DNA of 64,000 bases from the NCBI GenBank assembly GCA_035726825.1, contig JALNTX010000007.1, forward strand, positions 282,860 to 346,859, read 5' to 3'. Origin of the DNA: Pseudocitrobacter sp913778145. Lineage in GTDB: Bacteria > Pseudomonadota > Gammaproteobacteria > Enterobacterales > Enterobacteriaceae. This document shows, piece after piece, positions 43,927-53,541 of this stretch; position 1 is the stretch's first letter; every line of letters begins with the position of its first letter. The notes beneath the pieces are model-generated. The model searched no databases and was not told the origin of the DNA. It saw nothing but the letters and a program-made list of their open reading frames with translations. Position numbers and translations under genes: made by a program.

Positions 43927-43953
43927 AGGCCCACAGATTCTGTGGGCCTTTTT
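43927..43953 (+). terminator. Terminator after yicC
   Basis: AGGCCCACAG-ATT-CTGTGGGCCT perfect 10-base stem followed by TTTTT, 25 bases beyond the yicC stop. Confidence 0.95.
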
Positions 43954-44025
43954 GTTATGCTTCGGCTGTTCCAGGGAAGATTCTGGAGAGATCTCTTATA
44001 CAACGCGCATATCAAGGAGTGAGCG

Positions 44026-44847
44026 ATGAACGAACATCAGCCGTTTGAAGATTTACGTAAGTCAGAAGGCGAAGGTCAAGAATACTGGTCAGCAAGAGAG
44101 CTTGCCCCCTTACTTGATTATCGAGACTGGAGGAATTTCCTTAAAGTTTTATCCCGTGCAGAACAAGCCTGCCAGTCAAGCAATCAGGCTATTGCGGACC
44201 ATTTCGTTGAGACCAACAAAATGGTTACTCTCGGGTCAGGTGCTCAACGTGAAGTAGAGGATTTTCACCTGTCCCGCTACGCATGCTACCTGGTCGTACA
44301 AAATGGCGACCCAACTAAACCCGTTATCGCTGCCGGACAGACTTACTTCGCTATTCAGACACGCCGACAGGAACTTGCGGACGACGAGGCATTTAAAAAA
44401 CTTCGTGAAGACGAAAAGCGTCTTTTTCTACGCAACGAAATGAAAGAACATAATAAACATTTGGTTGAAGCGGCTCAGCAGGCCGGTGTTGAAACCACTC
44501 TCGATTTTGCCGTATTCCAGAACCACGGTTATCAAGGCCTGTATGGTGGGTTGGATCAGAAAGCTATTCATCAACGCAAGGGATTGAAAAAGAGTCAAAA
44601 AATACTCGACCATATGGGTTCAACCGAGCTTGCCGCTAACCTGTTCCGCGCGACCCAGACGGAAGAGAAGTTGCGACGGGATCAGGTGAGCTCGAAGAAA
44701 CAGGCTAATAAAACCCATTTGGAGGTGGGCAAAAAGGTGCGTCAAACCATCAAGGAACTGGGTGGTACGATGCCTGAGAGCCTTCCCGTGCCAGAAAAAA
44801 GTATCAAACAACTGGAAACGGTGGCGAAAAAGCTGGATAAAAAATAA
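44026..44847 (+). CDS. dinD: DNA damage-inducible protein D
   Basis: In E. coli DinD inhibits RecA filament activity and is SOS-induced. The 273-residue product matches K-12 DinD strongly from about residue 83 (LSRYACYLVVQNGDPTKPVI) to the end, but its first 80 residues, the BRO-N-like domain, are clearly different apart from MNEHQPFE and the WSAREL block. No LexA box (CTG-N10-CAG) is visible in the 123 bases before the gene. AAGGAGTGAGCG provides a good Shine-Dalgarno. Likely a single-gene transcript between two hairpins. Confidence 0.9.
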   Translation: MNEHQPFEDLRKSEGEGQEYWSARELAPLLDYRDWRNFLKVLSRAEQACQSSNQAIADHFVETNKMVTLGSGAQREVEDFHLSRYACYLVVQNGDPTKPVIAAGQTYFAIQTRRQELADDEAFKKLREDEKRLFLRNEMKEHNKHLVEAAQQAGVETTLDFAVFQNHGYQGLYGGLDQKAIHQRKGLKKSQKILDHMGSTELAANLFRATQTEEKLRRDQVSSKKQANKTHLEVGKKVRQTIKELGGTMPESLPVPEKSIKQLETVAKKLDKK

Positions 44848-44860
44848 CAGTATGACGCAG

Positions 44861-44900
44861 ATGTGGTTCATACAAACCCGAACATGAACCACATTTAAAT
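44861..44900 (+). terminator. Inverted repeat after dinD
   Basis: Perfect 11-base arms ATGTGGTTCAT (44861-44871) and ATGAACCACAT (44884-44894), 12-base loop, then TTAAATTTTC. Probable terminator for dinD; the T tract is broken by A residues. Confidence 0.65.
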
Positions 44901-45067
44901 TTTCTAATCTAAATATTGAAAATATAACAACACAAAGCCCGCAAACCTTAAGAAAGTTCATATTTACCCATTACTTTTTCTAAGCCAAACCCCTTCACCT
45001 TAGAAAATCTCAATCGTGACGTTGCGCACAAATCGCTACCCTTCCGCCATCGATTTTGGGGGCTCAT

Positions 45068-45685
45068 ATGTTATTGCACGTACTTTACCTTATTGGCATT
45101 ACCGCCGAAGCCATGACTGGCGCGTTAGCCGCCGGTCGTCGTCGCATGGATACCTTTGGCGTAATCATTATTGCGACCGCCACTGCGCTGGGCGGCGGTT
45201 CAGTGCGCGATATCCTGTTAGGTCATTATCCGCTGGGCTGGGTAAAGCACCCTGAATACGTGATTATTGTGGCGACGGCAGCGGTATTGACCACCATCGT
45301 GGCCCCGGTCATGCCCTATTTGCGTAAGCTGTTTCTGGTGCTGGATGCGCTCGGCCTGGTGGTCTTTTCTATCATCGGTGCACAAATCGCGCTGGACATG
45401 GGCGAAGGCCCGGTTATCGCGACCATTGCCGCTGTCGTCACCGGCGTATTTGGCGGCGTGCTGCGCGATATGTTCTGCAAGCGCATTCCTCTGGTGTTCC
45501 AGAAAGAGCTTTACGCGGGCGTGTCGTTTTCCGCTGCCGTACTCTATGTTGCCCTGCAGCACTATGTCAGCAACCAGGATATCGTGGTGATCGCCACCCT
45601 GCTGTTTGGCTTCACCGCCCGCCTGCTGGCGCTGCGCCTGAAGCTGGGTCTGCCGGTGTTTTATTACAAACACAACGCGCACTGA
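45068..45685 (+). CDS. yicG: YicG, TRIC-family (UPF0126) membrane protein
   Basis: Inner-membrane protein of 205 residues, the K-12 length, with about seven spans formed by two repeats, each with a GGG motif (TALGGGSVRDILLG and TGVFGGVLRDMFCK). TRIC-like proteins are trimeric cation or small-solute channels; a role in glycine uptake has been suggested for YicG in E. coli. The ATG at 45068 follows GGGGGCTC; a TTG at 45056 in frame is less likely. Converges on ligB. Confidence 0.92.
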   Translation: MLLHVLYLIGITAEAMTGALAAGRRRMDTFGVIIIATATALGGGSVRDILLGHYPLGWVKHPEYVIIVATAAVLTTIVAPVMPYLRKLFLVLDALGLVVFSIIGAQIALDMGEGPVIATIAAVVTGVFGGVLRDMFCKRIPLVFQKELYAGVSFSAAVLYVALQHYVSNQDIVVIATLLFGFTARLLALRLKLGLPVFYYKHNAH

Positions 45686-45687
45686 GT

Positions 45688-47358
45688 TCAAAATCCGGGG
45701 ATTTTCTGGCCGGCGAGCCACTGCGCCAGCCGGGAAATGTCCGGATGATGCACCGCCTCCACCATCCGCTGCGCACGCAGGCTTCCCATCCCCGGCAGGC
45801 GTTGCCAGTCCTGAGCACTTCTCGACACCAACGTCTCCCAGTGGTTATCCGCCAGCGCATCCAGCGCCGCTCTGCTCAGCGGTAAACCGAACGCCGTCAC
45901 CCAGCGCTTAAACGGCTGCTGACGCACCAGATTGAACTGATGCCACAACTGCGTCGCGCGAGACGGCGTGAACCCCGGTATGCCGCGTAGCTGCTCCGGC
46001 GTTAACGCCAGCCACGAGAAAAGATGCTCCAGAGGCTGTGCCTGATGTAGCGTCTGCCAGCCCGCGCGGCCCAGGCCCTCAATATCAAAAACCCCTTTTG
46101 AGCTCAACCATTCCAGCCGCGCCATAAATTGCTCTTCACAACCCGGCGTGGCATAAAAGCAGGTGAGCGCATTGTATTTCTGCGCAGGCGGCGTGGGCTT
46201 GATACGCTGCGTACTGCGCCAGACCACGCTATCAATGCGTGGGATCCCCAGCCCGGCCAGGCTAACCAGCACCTGATCGCCCTCGGCGATATCCAGCGTT
46301 TGCCAGCGGGCAACTGAACCGATACTCACCCGCTGAACCTGTTTATCATCCAGTTTCACCGGCAAAAGCTGCGCGACGACGGCAATCTTTCCTGTGCGCC
46401 CCACCGTAAAACTTACGGTTTTGACCTCAGCCACCTGCGCCGCCGGAACATATTTCCAGGCGGCAACCCAGCTCCCCTGAGTGGGCAGCCAGTGTTTTCC
46501 TTCGGGCTCATCGGCCGAACGAATCACCACGCCATCGGTCACGAACGGCAGCGGTGAGGTAAACCAGAGATCGCGCCACCTCGCGATATCGTCAACCTGC
46601 ATCACCGGTTTCGAATAACGCTGCGCCAGCGAAAACCCGGCCTGACTCAGCAAGGTTAGACGCTCTTCCATGGACTGCGGCCCATCGGGCCACGCCCAGA
46701 TAAACGCGCCAAGGTTCGCCAACGTTTTACTTTTGCCCTGCTGCATCAGGGCGCCAGCAACTTTAGCGCGAGCGTTCATGCCGCCCATCTGCTTTTGAAT
46801 GTGGCCGTTACGCAACAGGAAAATCTCCCCTTGCAGCACGCTTTCTGCCAGCCTGCCTGTTACTGTTTGGGGGATATCCGGGATGTGTCGCGCTTTTTCC
46901 GTCCAGTCCTCCCCTTTCAGGCCATCGCCACGGCTGATGGCCTGCTGCAGGCGCCCCTGGTGATAAACCAGCGTCACCGCGACGCCATCTACCTTAGGCT
47001 GCACCCAGAGATGACGTTTACCCGCCATCCACTGATTCACCGCACGCGCATCCGCCAGCTTCTGTACACCCGTATGGGCGACCGGATGCATAACGCCGGA
47101 AGCCAGACGCGGCGGCGCGCTCTCGCCACCTTCGGCATAACCAAAACAGCGCTGCCACTGCGCCAGTCGCGCCGAGAGCTGATCGTAAACACCATCGTTC
47201 ACTTCGCTTGCGCCCTGCCGCCAGTATTCGTCGTTCCAGCGTGCGATTTGTGCCGTGAGCTGTGTAATTTCCCGTTCCGCTCGTGCGGGAGCCCAGGCAG
47301 GGCAAGTTGCCTGAGCCCCCGTTACGGTCGCGATGAACAGCAGTAGTATCCTTTTCAC
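45688..47358 (-). CDS. ligB: NAD-dependent DNA ligase LigB
   Basis: Second NAD-dependent DNA ligase of enterobacteria, non-essential. The 556-residue product has the adenylation domain with the AMP-accepting lysine in VQPKVDGVAVTL, the OB domain and a shortened helix-hairpin-helix region; the zinc finger and BRCT domain of LigA are missing. The start is a GTG at 47358 after GGAGGGG; the frame is open further upstream. The N-terminus KRILLLFIATVTGAQA-TCPAW looks like a cleavable signal peptide, as in K-12 LigB. Predicted location is therefore doubtful. Confidence 0.92.
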   Translation of the reverse strand: MKRILLLFIATVTGAQATCPAWAPARAEREITQLTAQIARWNDEYWRQGASEVNDGVYDQLSARLAQWQRCFGYAEGGESAPPRLASGVMHPVAHTGVQKLADARAVNQWMAGKRHLWVQPKVDGVAVTLVYHQGRLQQAISRGDGLKGEDWTEKARHIPDIPQTVTGRLAESVLQGEIFLLRNGHIQKQMGGMNARAKVAGALMQQGKSKTLANLGAFIWAWPDGPQSMEERLTLLSQAGFSLAQRYSKPVMQVDDIARWRDLWFTSPLPFVTDGVVIRSADEPEGKHWLPTQGSWVAAWKYVPAAQVAEVKTVSFTVGRTGKIAVVAQLLPVKLDDKQVQRVSIGSVARWQTLDIAEGDQVLVSLAGLGIPRIDSVVWRSTQRIKPTPPAQKYNALTCFYATPGCEEQFMARLEWLSSKGVFDIEGLGRAGWQTLHQAQPLEHLFSWLALTPEQLRGIPGFTPSRATQLWHQFNLVRQQPFKRWVTAFGLPLSRAALDALADNHWETLVSRSAQDWQRLPGMGSLRAQRMVEAVHHPDISRLAQWLAGQKIPGF

Positions 47359-48237
<879 letters not shown>

Positions 48238-48290
48238 ACCCACTTTCAGTATCATGCCCAGTCATTTCTTCACCTGTGGAGCATTAAAGT

Positions 48291-48566
48291 ATGGCACGCG
48301 TAACTGTTCAGGACGCTGTAGAGAAAATTGGTAACCGTTTTGACCTGGTACTGGTCGCCGCGCGTCGCGCTCGTCAGATGCAGGTAGGCGGAAAGGATCC
48401 GCTGGTACCGGAAGAAAACGATAAAACCACAGTCATCGCACTGCGCGAAATCGAAGAAGGTCTGATCAACAACCAGATCCTCGACGTGCGCGAGCGCCAG
48501 GAGCAGCAAGAGCAGGAAGCCGCTGAATTACAGGCCGTTACCGCTATTGCTGAAGGTCGTCGTTAA
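48291..48566 (+). CDS. rpoZ: RNA polymerase omega subunit
   Basis: Smallest RNA polymerase subunit; binds the beta' C-terminus, helps assembly and forms one ppGpp site. The 91-residue product equals K-12 omega and starts [20 protein letters not shown], the ppGpp-contacting N-terminus. It lies 53 bases after gmk and 18 bases before spoT. Confidence 0.97.
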
Positions 48567-48584
48567 TTACAGAGCGGGTTGCCC

Positions 48585-50696
48585 TTGTATCTGTTTGAAA
48601 GCCTGAATCAGCTGATTCAAAACTACCTGCCAGAAGATCAAATCAAACGTCTTCGGCAGGCGTACCTCGTTGCACGTGACGCTCACGAGGGCCAGACACG
48701 TTCAAGCGGTGAACCCTATATCACCCATCCCGTAGCGGTTGCCTGCATTCTGGCCGAGATGAAACTCGACCATGAAACGCTGATGGCAGCGCTGCTGCAT
48801 GACGTGATTGAAGATACCCCTGCCACCTACCAGGATATGGAACAGCTTTTTGGTAAAAGCGTCGCCGAACTGGTAGAGGGGGTGTCAAAACTTGATAAGC
48901 TCAAGTTCCGCGATAAGAAAGAGGCGCAGGCCGAAAACTTTCGCAAGATGATTATGGCGATGGTGCAGGATATCCGCGTCATCCTCATCAAACTCGCAGA
49001 CCGTACCCACAACATGCGCACGCTGGGCTCACTTCGCCCGGACAAACGCCGCCGCATCGCCCGTGAAACTCTCGAAATCTACAGCCCGCTGGCACACCGT
49101 TTAGGTATCCACCACATTAAAACCGAACTCGAAGAGCTGGGTTTTGAAGCGCTGTATCCCAACCGTTACCGCGTTATTAAAGAAGTAGTGAAAGCCGCGC
49201 GCGGCAACCGTAAAGAGATGATCCAAAAAATCCTCTCGGAAATCGAAGGGCGTTTGCAGGAAGCGGGAATACCGTGCCGCGTCAGTGGTCGCGAGAAACA
49301 TCTTTATTCGATTTACTGCAAAATGGTGCTCAAGGAGCAGCGTTTTCACTCGATCATGGACATCTACGCCTTCCGCGTGATCGTCAATGATTCCGACACC
49401 TGTTATCGCGTGCTCGGCCAGATGCACAGCCTGTACAAGCCGCGTCCGGGTCGCGTGAAAGATTACATTGCCATTCCAAAAGCGAACGGCTATCAATCTT
49501 TGCACACCTCGATGATTGGCCCGCACGGCGTGCCGGTTGAGGTCCAGATCCGTACCGAAGATATGGATCAGATGGCGGAGATGGGTGTTGCCGCGCACTG
49601 GGCTTATAAAGAGCACGGCGAAACCAGTACTACCGCGCAAATCCGCGCTCAGCGCTGGATGCAGAGCCTGCTGGAGCTGCAACAGAGCGCCGGTAGCTCG
49701 TTTGAATTTATCGAAAGCGTTAAATCCGATCTCTTCCCGGATGAGATTTACGTTTTCACACCGGAAGGGCGCATTGTCGAACTGCCTGCCGGTGCCACAC
49801 CTGTCGACTTCGCTTATGCGGTGCATACCGATATCGGCCATGCCTGCGTAGGCGCGCGCGTTGACCGTCAGCCTTATCCGCTGTCGCAGCCGCTCTTCAG
49901 CGGACAAACCGTTGAAATCATTACCGCGCCGGGCGCTCGCCCGAATGCCGCCTGGCTGAACTTTGTCGTCAGCTCGAAAGCGCGCGCCAAAATTCGTCAG
50001 TTGCTGAAAAACCTCAAGCGTGACGATTCCGTTAGTCTGGGCCGCCGTCTGCTCAACCATGCGTTGGGTGGCAGCCGCAAGCTCGCGGAAATTCCGCCAG
50101 AGCATATTCAGCGCGAACTCGACCGCATGAAACTCACTTCGCTCGACGATCTGCTGGCTGAAATCGGCCTCGGCAACGCCATGAGCGTGGTGGTGGCGAA
50201 AAACCTGCAACAAGGCGAAGCCACACCTTCCGCACCGGGTGCTTCGGGCCATGCGCATCTGCCTATCAAAGGCGCAGATGGCGTGCTGATCACCTTCGCA
50301 AAATGCTGCCGTCCAATTCCTGGCGACCCGATTATCGCTCACGTCAGCCCAGGCAAAGGCCTGGTTATCCACCATGAATCCTGCCGTAACATCCGTGGCT
50401 ACCAGAAAGAGCCAGAGAAGTTCATGGCGGTAGAGTGGGATAAAGAGACTGAGCAGGAATTTATCACCGAGATTAAGGTGGATATGTTCAATCATCAGGG
50501 GGCGCTGGCCAACCTGACGGCGGCAATCAATACGGCGACGTCCAATATTCAGAGCCTGAATACTGAAGAGAAAGATGGCCGCGTTTACAGCGCCTTTATC
50601 CGCCTGACGGCGCGCGACCGCGTGCATCTGGCGAATATCATGCGCAAAATCCGCGTAATGCCAGATGTGATTAAAGTCACCCGAAATCGAAACTAG
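48585..50696 (+). CDS. spoT: Bifunctional (p)ppGpp synthetase/hydrolase SpoT
   Basis: Hydrolyses and weakly synthesises (p)ppGpp in response to carbon, iron, phosphate and fatty-acid limits. The 703-residue product has the HD hydrolase domain (about 20-180; LLHDVIEDTPATY), synthetase domain (about 200-360), TGS domain (about 388-450, including IYVFTPEGRIVELPAGATP) and a C-terminal ACT domain (about 628-703). The start is TTG at 48585 giving MYLFESLNQLIQ as in K-12; another in-frame TTG stands at 48579. Third gene of the gmk operon. Confidence 0.96.
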   Translation: MYLFESLNQLIQNYLPEDQIKRLRQAYLVARDAHEGQTRSSGEPYITHPVAVACILAEMKLDHETLMAALLHDVIEDTPATYQDMEQLFGKSVAELVEGVSKLDKLKFRDKKEAQAENFRKMIMAMVQDIRVILIKLADRTHNMRTLGSLRPDKRRRIARETLEIYSPLAHRLGIHHIKTELEELGFEALYPNRYRVIKEVVKAARGNRKEMIQKILSEIEGRLQEAGIPCRVSGREKHLYSIYCKMVLKEQRFHSIMDIYAFRVIVNDSDTCYRVLGQMHSLYKPRPGRVKDYIAIPKANGYQSLHTSMIGPHGVPVEVQIRTEDMDQMAEMGVAAHWAYKEHGETSTTAQIRAQRWMQSLLELQQSAGSSFEFIESVKSDLFPDEIYVFTPEGRIVELPAGATPVDFAYAVHTDIGHACVGARVDRQPYPLSQPLFSGQTVEIITAPGARPNAAWLNFVVSSKARAKIRQLLKNLKRDDSVSLGRRLLNHALGGSRKLAEIPPEHIQRELDRMKLTSLDDLLAEIGLGNAMSVVVAKNLQQGEATPSAPGASGHAHLPIKGADGVLITFAKCCRPIPGDPIIAHVSPGKGLVIHHESCRNIRGYQKEPEKFMAVEWDKETEQEFITEIKVDMFNHQGALANLTAAINTATSNIQSLNTEEKDGRVYSAFIRLTARDRVHLANIMRKIRVMPDVIKVTRNRN

Positions 50697-50700
50697 TCTT

Positions 50701-51390
50701 ATGAATGCACAGCGTTATGCGCGAATTTGCGAAATGCTCGCCAGGCGGCAGCCTGATCTGACCGTCTGCATGGAGCAGGTCCACAAACCCCATAACGTTT
50801 CTGCGATTATTCGTACCGCAGATGCGGTTGGCGTACATGAAGTTCACGCCGTCTGGCCAGGCAGCCGCATGCGCACCATGGCATCAGCGGCGGCGGGCAG
50901 CAACAGCTGGGTGCAGGTGAAAACGCACCCGACGATTGGCGAGGCGGTTTCACATCTGAAAGGGCGCGGCATGCAGGTGCTGGCGACCCATCTCTCTGAT
51001 AAAGCGGTCGATTTTCGCGAAATCGATTATACCCGCCCGACCTGTATTTTGATGGGTCAGGAGAAAACCGGCATCACTCAGGAAGCGTTAGCACTCGCAG
51101 ACCAGGACATCATCATTCCGATGATCGGCATGGTGCAGTCGCTCAACGTCTCCGTGGCCTCCGCGCTTATTCTGTATGAAGCACAGCGTCAGCGGCAGAA
51201 CGCCGGTATGTATCAGCGTGAAAACAGTATGCTGCCGGACGACGAACAACAGCGCCTGCTGTTTGAAGGCGGCTATCCTGTGCTGGCAAACGTCGCGAAA
51301 CGCAAAGGCCTTCCCTACCCGCACGTTAACGATCGCGGCGAGATTGAAGCCGACGCGACCTGGTGGGCCACCATGCAGGCCACGAGGTAA
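50701..51390 (+). CDS. trmH: tRNA (guanosine(18)-2'-O)-methyltransferase
   Basis: Methylates G18 in the D-loop of many tRNAs. The 229-residue SPOUT protein has the motif 1 NVSAIIRTADAVG, LMGQEKTGI and the knot sequence IPMIGMVQSLNVSVASALIL. Same length as in K-12. It begins four bases after spoT and ends three before recG. Confidence 0.97.
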   Translation: MNAQRYARICEMLARRQPDLTVCMEQVHKPHNVSAIIRTADAVGVHEVHAVWPGSRMRTMASAAAGSNSWVQVKTHPTIGEAVSHLKGRGMQVLATHLSDKAVDFREIDYTRPTCILMGQEKTGITQEALALADQDIIIPMIGMVQSLNVSVASALILYEAQRQRQNAGMYQRENSMLPDDEQQRLLFEGGYPVLANVAKRKGLPYPHVNDRGEIEADATWWATMQATR

Positions 51391-51393
51391 CCC

Positions 51394-53475
51394 ATGCAAA
51401 GTCGCCTGTTAGATGCTGTTCCGCTCAGTTCGCTAACGGGCGTTGGCGCAGCACAAAGCCAGAAGCTCGCCAAAATTGGCCTGCACACGGTGCAGGACTT
51501 GCTGCTTCATCTGCCGCTACGCTATGAAGACCGCACACACCTCTACCCTATCGGCGAACTGTTGCCGGGTATTTATGCCACGGTAGAAGGCGAAGTTCTC
51601 AACTCCAACATTACGTTCGGCGGACGGCGAATGATGACCTGCCAGATTAGCGACGGCACGGGCATCCTCACCATGCGCTTTTTCAACTTCAATGCGGCAA
51701 TGAAAAACAGCCTTGCGACCGGACGTCGTGTGCTGGCCTACGGCGAGGCGAAGCGCGGTAAATTTGGCGCGGAGATGATCCACCCGGAATACCGCGTACA
51801 GGGCGATTTGAGCACGCCTGAATTGCAGGAGACGCTCACGCCAGTTTATCCGACCACCGAAGGCATCAAGCAGGCGACGCTGCGCAAGCTGACCGACCAG
51901 GCACTGGATCTCCTCGATACCTGCGCCATCGCCGAACTGCTGCCGCCAGAATTAGCCTCCGGCATGATGAGCCTGCCGGAAGCGCTGCGTACCCTGCACC
52001 GCCCGCCGCCATCGCTGCAGCTTAGCGACCTGGAAACCGGTAAGCATCCGGCCCAGCGGCGCTTAATTCTCGAAGAGTTACTCGCCCATAACCTAAGCAT
52101 GCTGGCGCTCCGCGCCGGGGCACAGCGTTATCACGCCCTGCCGCTGAATGAACAGGGCGAGCTTAAAAACCGTTTTCTCGATTCACTGCCGTTCAAACCG
52201 ACCGGCGCGCAAACCCGCGTGGTGGCTGAAATTGAACGCGATATGGCGCTCGACGTGCCGATGATGCGTCTGGTGCAGGGCGATGTGGGCTCCGGTAAAA
52301 CGCTGGTTGCCGCGCTGGCAGCACTCCGGGCAATTGCTCACGGCAAGCAGGTGGCGCTGATGGCGCCAACCGAACTGCTCGCCGAGCAGCACGCCAATAA
52401 CTTCCGCAACTGGTTTGAGCCGCTCGGTATCGAAGTGGGCTGGCTTGCCGGGAAGCAAAAAGGTAAAGCGCGGCTGGCGCAGCAGGAAGCCATCGCCAGC
52501 GGCCAGGTGCAGATGATTGTCGGCACCCATGCCATTTTCCAGGAGCAGGTGCAGTTTAACGGCCTCGCGCTGGTGATTATCGATGAACAGCACCGCTTTG
52601 GCGTCCACCAGCGTCTGGCGCTGTGGGAGAAGGGACAGCAGCAGGGCTTCCATCCGCATCAGCTGATTATGACCGCGACGCCGATTCCGCGAACGCTGGC
52701 GATGACCGCCTATGCCGATCTCGATACCTCGGTGATTGACGAACTGCCGCCGGGCCGTACACCGGTCACCACCGTCGCGATCCCGGACACGCGTCGCAGC
52801 GACATCATCAACCGCGTGCGTCATGCCTGTACCGAAGAGGGCCGTCAGGCTTATTGGGTCTGTACGCTGATTGAAGAGTCGGAACTACTGGAAGCGCAGG
52901 CGGCAGAAGCCACATGGGAAGAGTTAAAACTGGCGCTGCCGGAACTGAACGTCGGCCTCGTTCACGGGCGTATGAAACCTGCCGAAAAGCAGGCGGTAAT
53001 GCAATCCTTCAAGCAGGGCGAGCTGCATCTGCTGATTGCCACCACGGTGATTGAAGTAGGTGTCGATGTGCCCAACGCCAGCCTGATGATTATCGAAAAC
53101 CCGGAGCGTCTGGGCCTTGCGCAACTCCACCAATTGCGTGGCCGCGTAGGCCGTGGCGCGGTGGCCTCGCACTGTGTGCTGCTCTACAAATCGCCGCTAT
53201 CGAAAACCGCGCAAATGCGCCTGCAGGTACTGCGCGACAGCAACGACGGCTTTGTGATTGCGCAAAAAGATCTCGAAATTCGCGGCCCCGGCGAGCTGCT
53301 CGGCACGCGCCAGACGGGTAATGCCGAATTCAAAGTGGCCGACTTACTACGCGATCAGGCAATGATCCCCGAAGTTCAGCGCATTGCGCGCCACGTGCAT
53401 GAACGTTATCCACAACAGGCCACCGCACTGATTGAGCGCTGGATGCCGGAAACGGAACGTTATTCCAACGCGTAG
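51394..53475 (+). CDS. recG: ATP-dependent DNA helicase RecG
   Basis: Branched-DNA helicase that remodels stalled forks, Holliday junctions and R-loops. The 693-residue protein has an N-terminal wedge/OB domain (about 1-250), Walker A GDVGSGKTLVA near 296, the DEQH box at 397-400, motif III in MTATPIPRTLAM, and the RecG-specific C-terminal QLRGRVGRG and TRAP-like region. Same length as in K-12. Last gene of the gmk operon; here it is followed by glpX where K-12 has gltS. Confidence 0.97.
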   Translation: MQSRLLDAVPLSSLTGVGAAQSQKLAKIGLHTVQDLLLHLPLRYEDRTHLYPIGELLPGIYATVEGEVLNSNITFGGRRMMTCQISDGTGILTMRFFNFNAAMKNSLATGRRVLAYGEAKRGKFGAEMIHPEYRVQGDLSTPELQETLTPVYPTTEGIKQATLRKLTDQALDLLDTCAIAELLPPELASGMMSLPEALRTLHRPPPSLQLSDLETGKHPAQRRLILEELLAHNLSMLALRAGAQRYHALPLNEQGELKNRFLDSLPFKPTGAQTRVVAEIERDMALDVPMMRLVQGDVGSGKTLVAALAALRAIAHGKQVALMAPTELLAEQHANNFRNWFEPLGIEVGWLAGKQKGKARLAQQEAIASGQVQMIVGTHAIFQEQVQFNGLALVIIDEQHRFGVHQRLALWEKGQQQGFHPHQLIMTATPIPRTLAMTAYADLDTSVIDELPPGRTPVTTVAIPDTRRSDIINRVRHACTEEGRQAYWVCTLIEESELLEAQAAEATWEELKLALPELNVGLVHGRMKPAEKQAVMQSFKQGELHLLIATTVIEVGVDVPNASLMIIENPERLGLAQLHQLRGRVGRGAVASHCVLLYKSPLSKTAQMRLQVLRDSNDGFVIAQKDLEIRGPGELLGTRQTGNAEFKVADLLRDQAMIPEVQRIARHVHERYPQQATALIERWMPETERYSNA

Positions 53476-53541
53476 TGCAGCCTTCCGCCCCAGGGCGCTG
53501 TGCTAAACTTCGCGCAATTTTTCTTCTGAAACGAGTTTGCT

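Noticed and set aside
49101..50627. 508-residue open frame opposite spoT
   Set aside because: Entirely antisense to spoT, without recognisable motifs.
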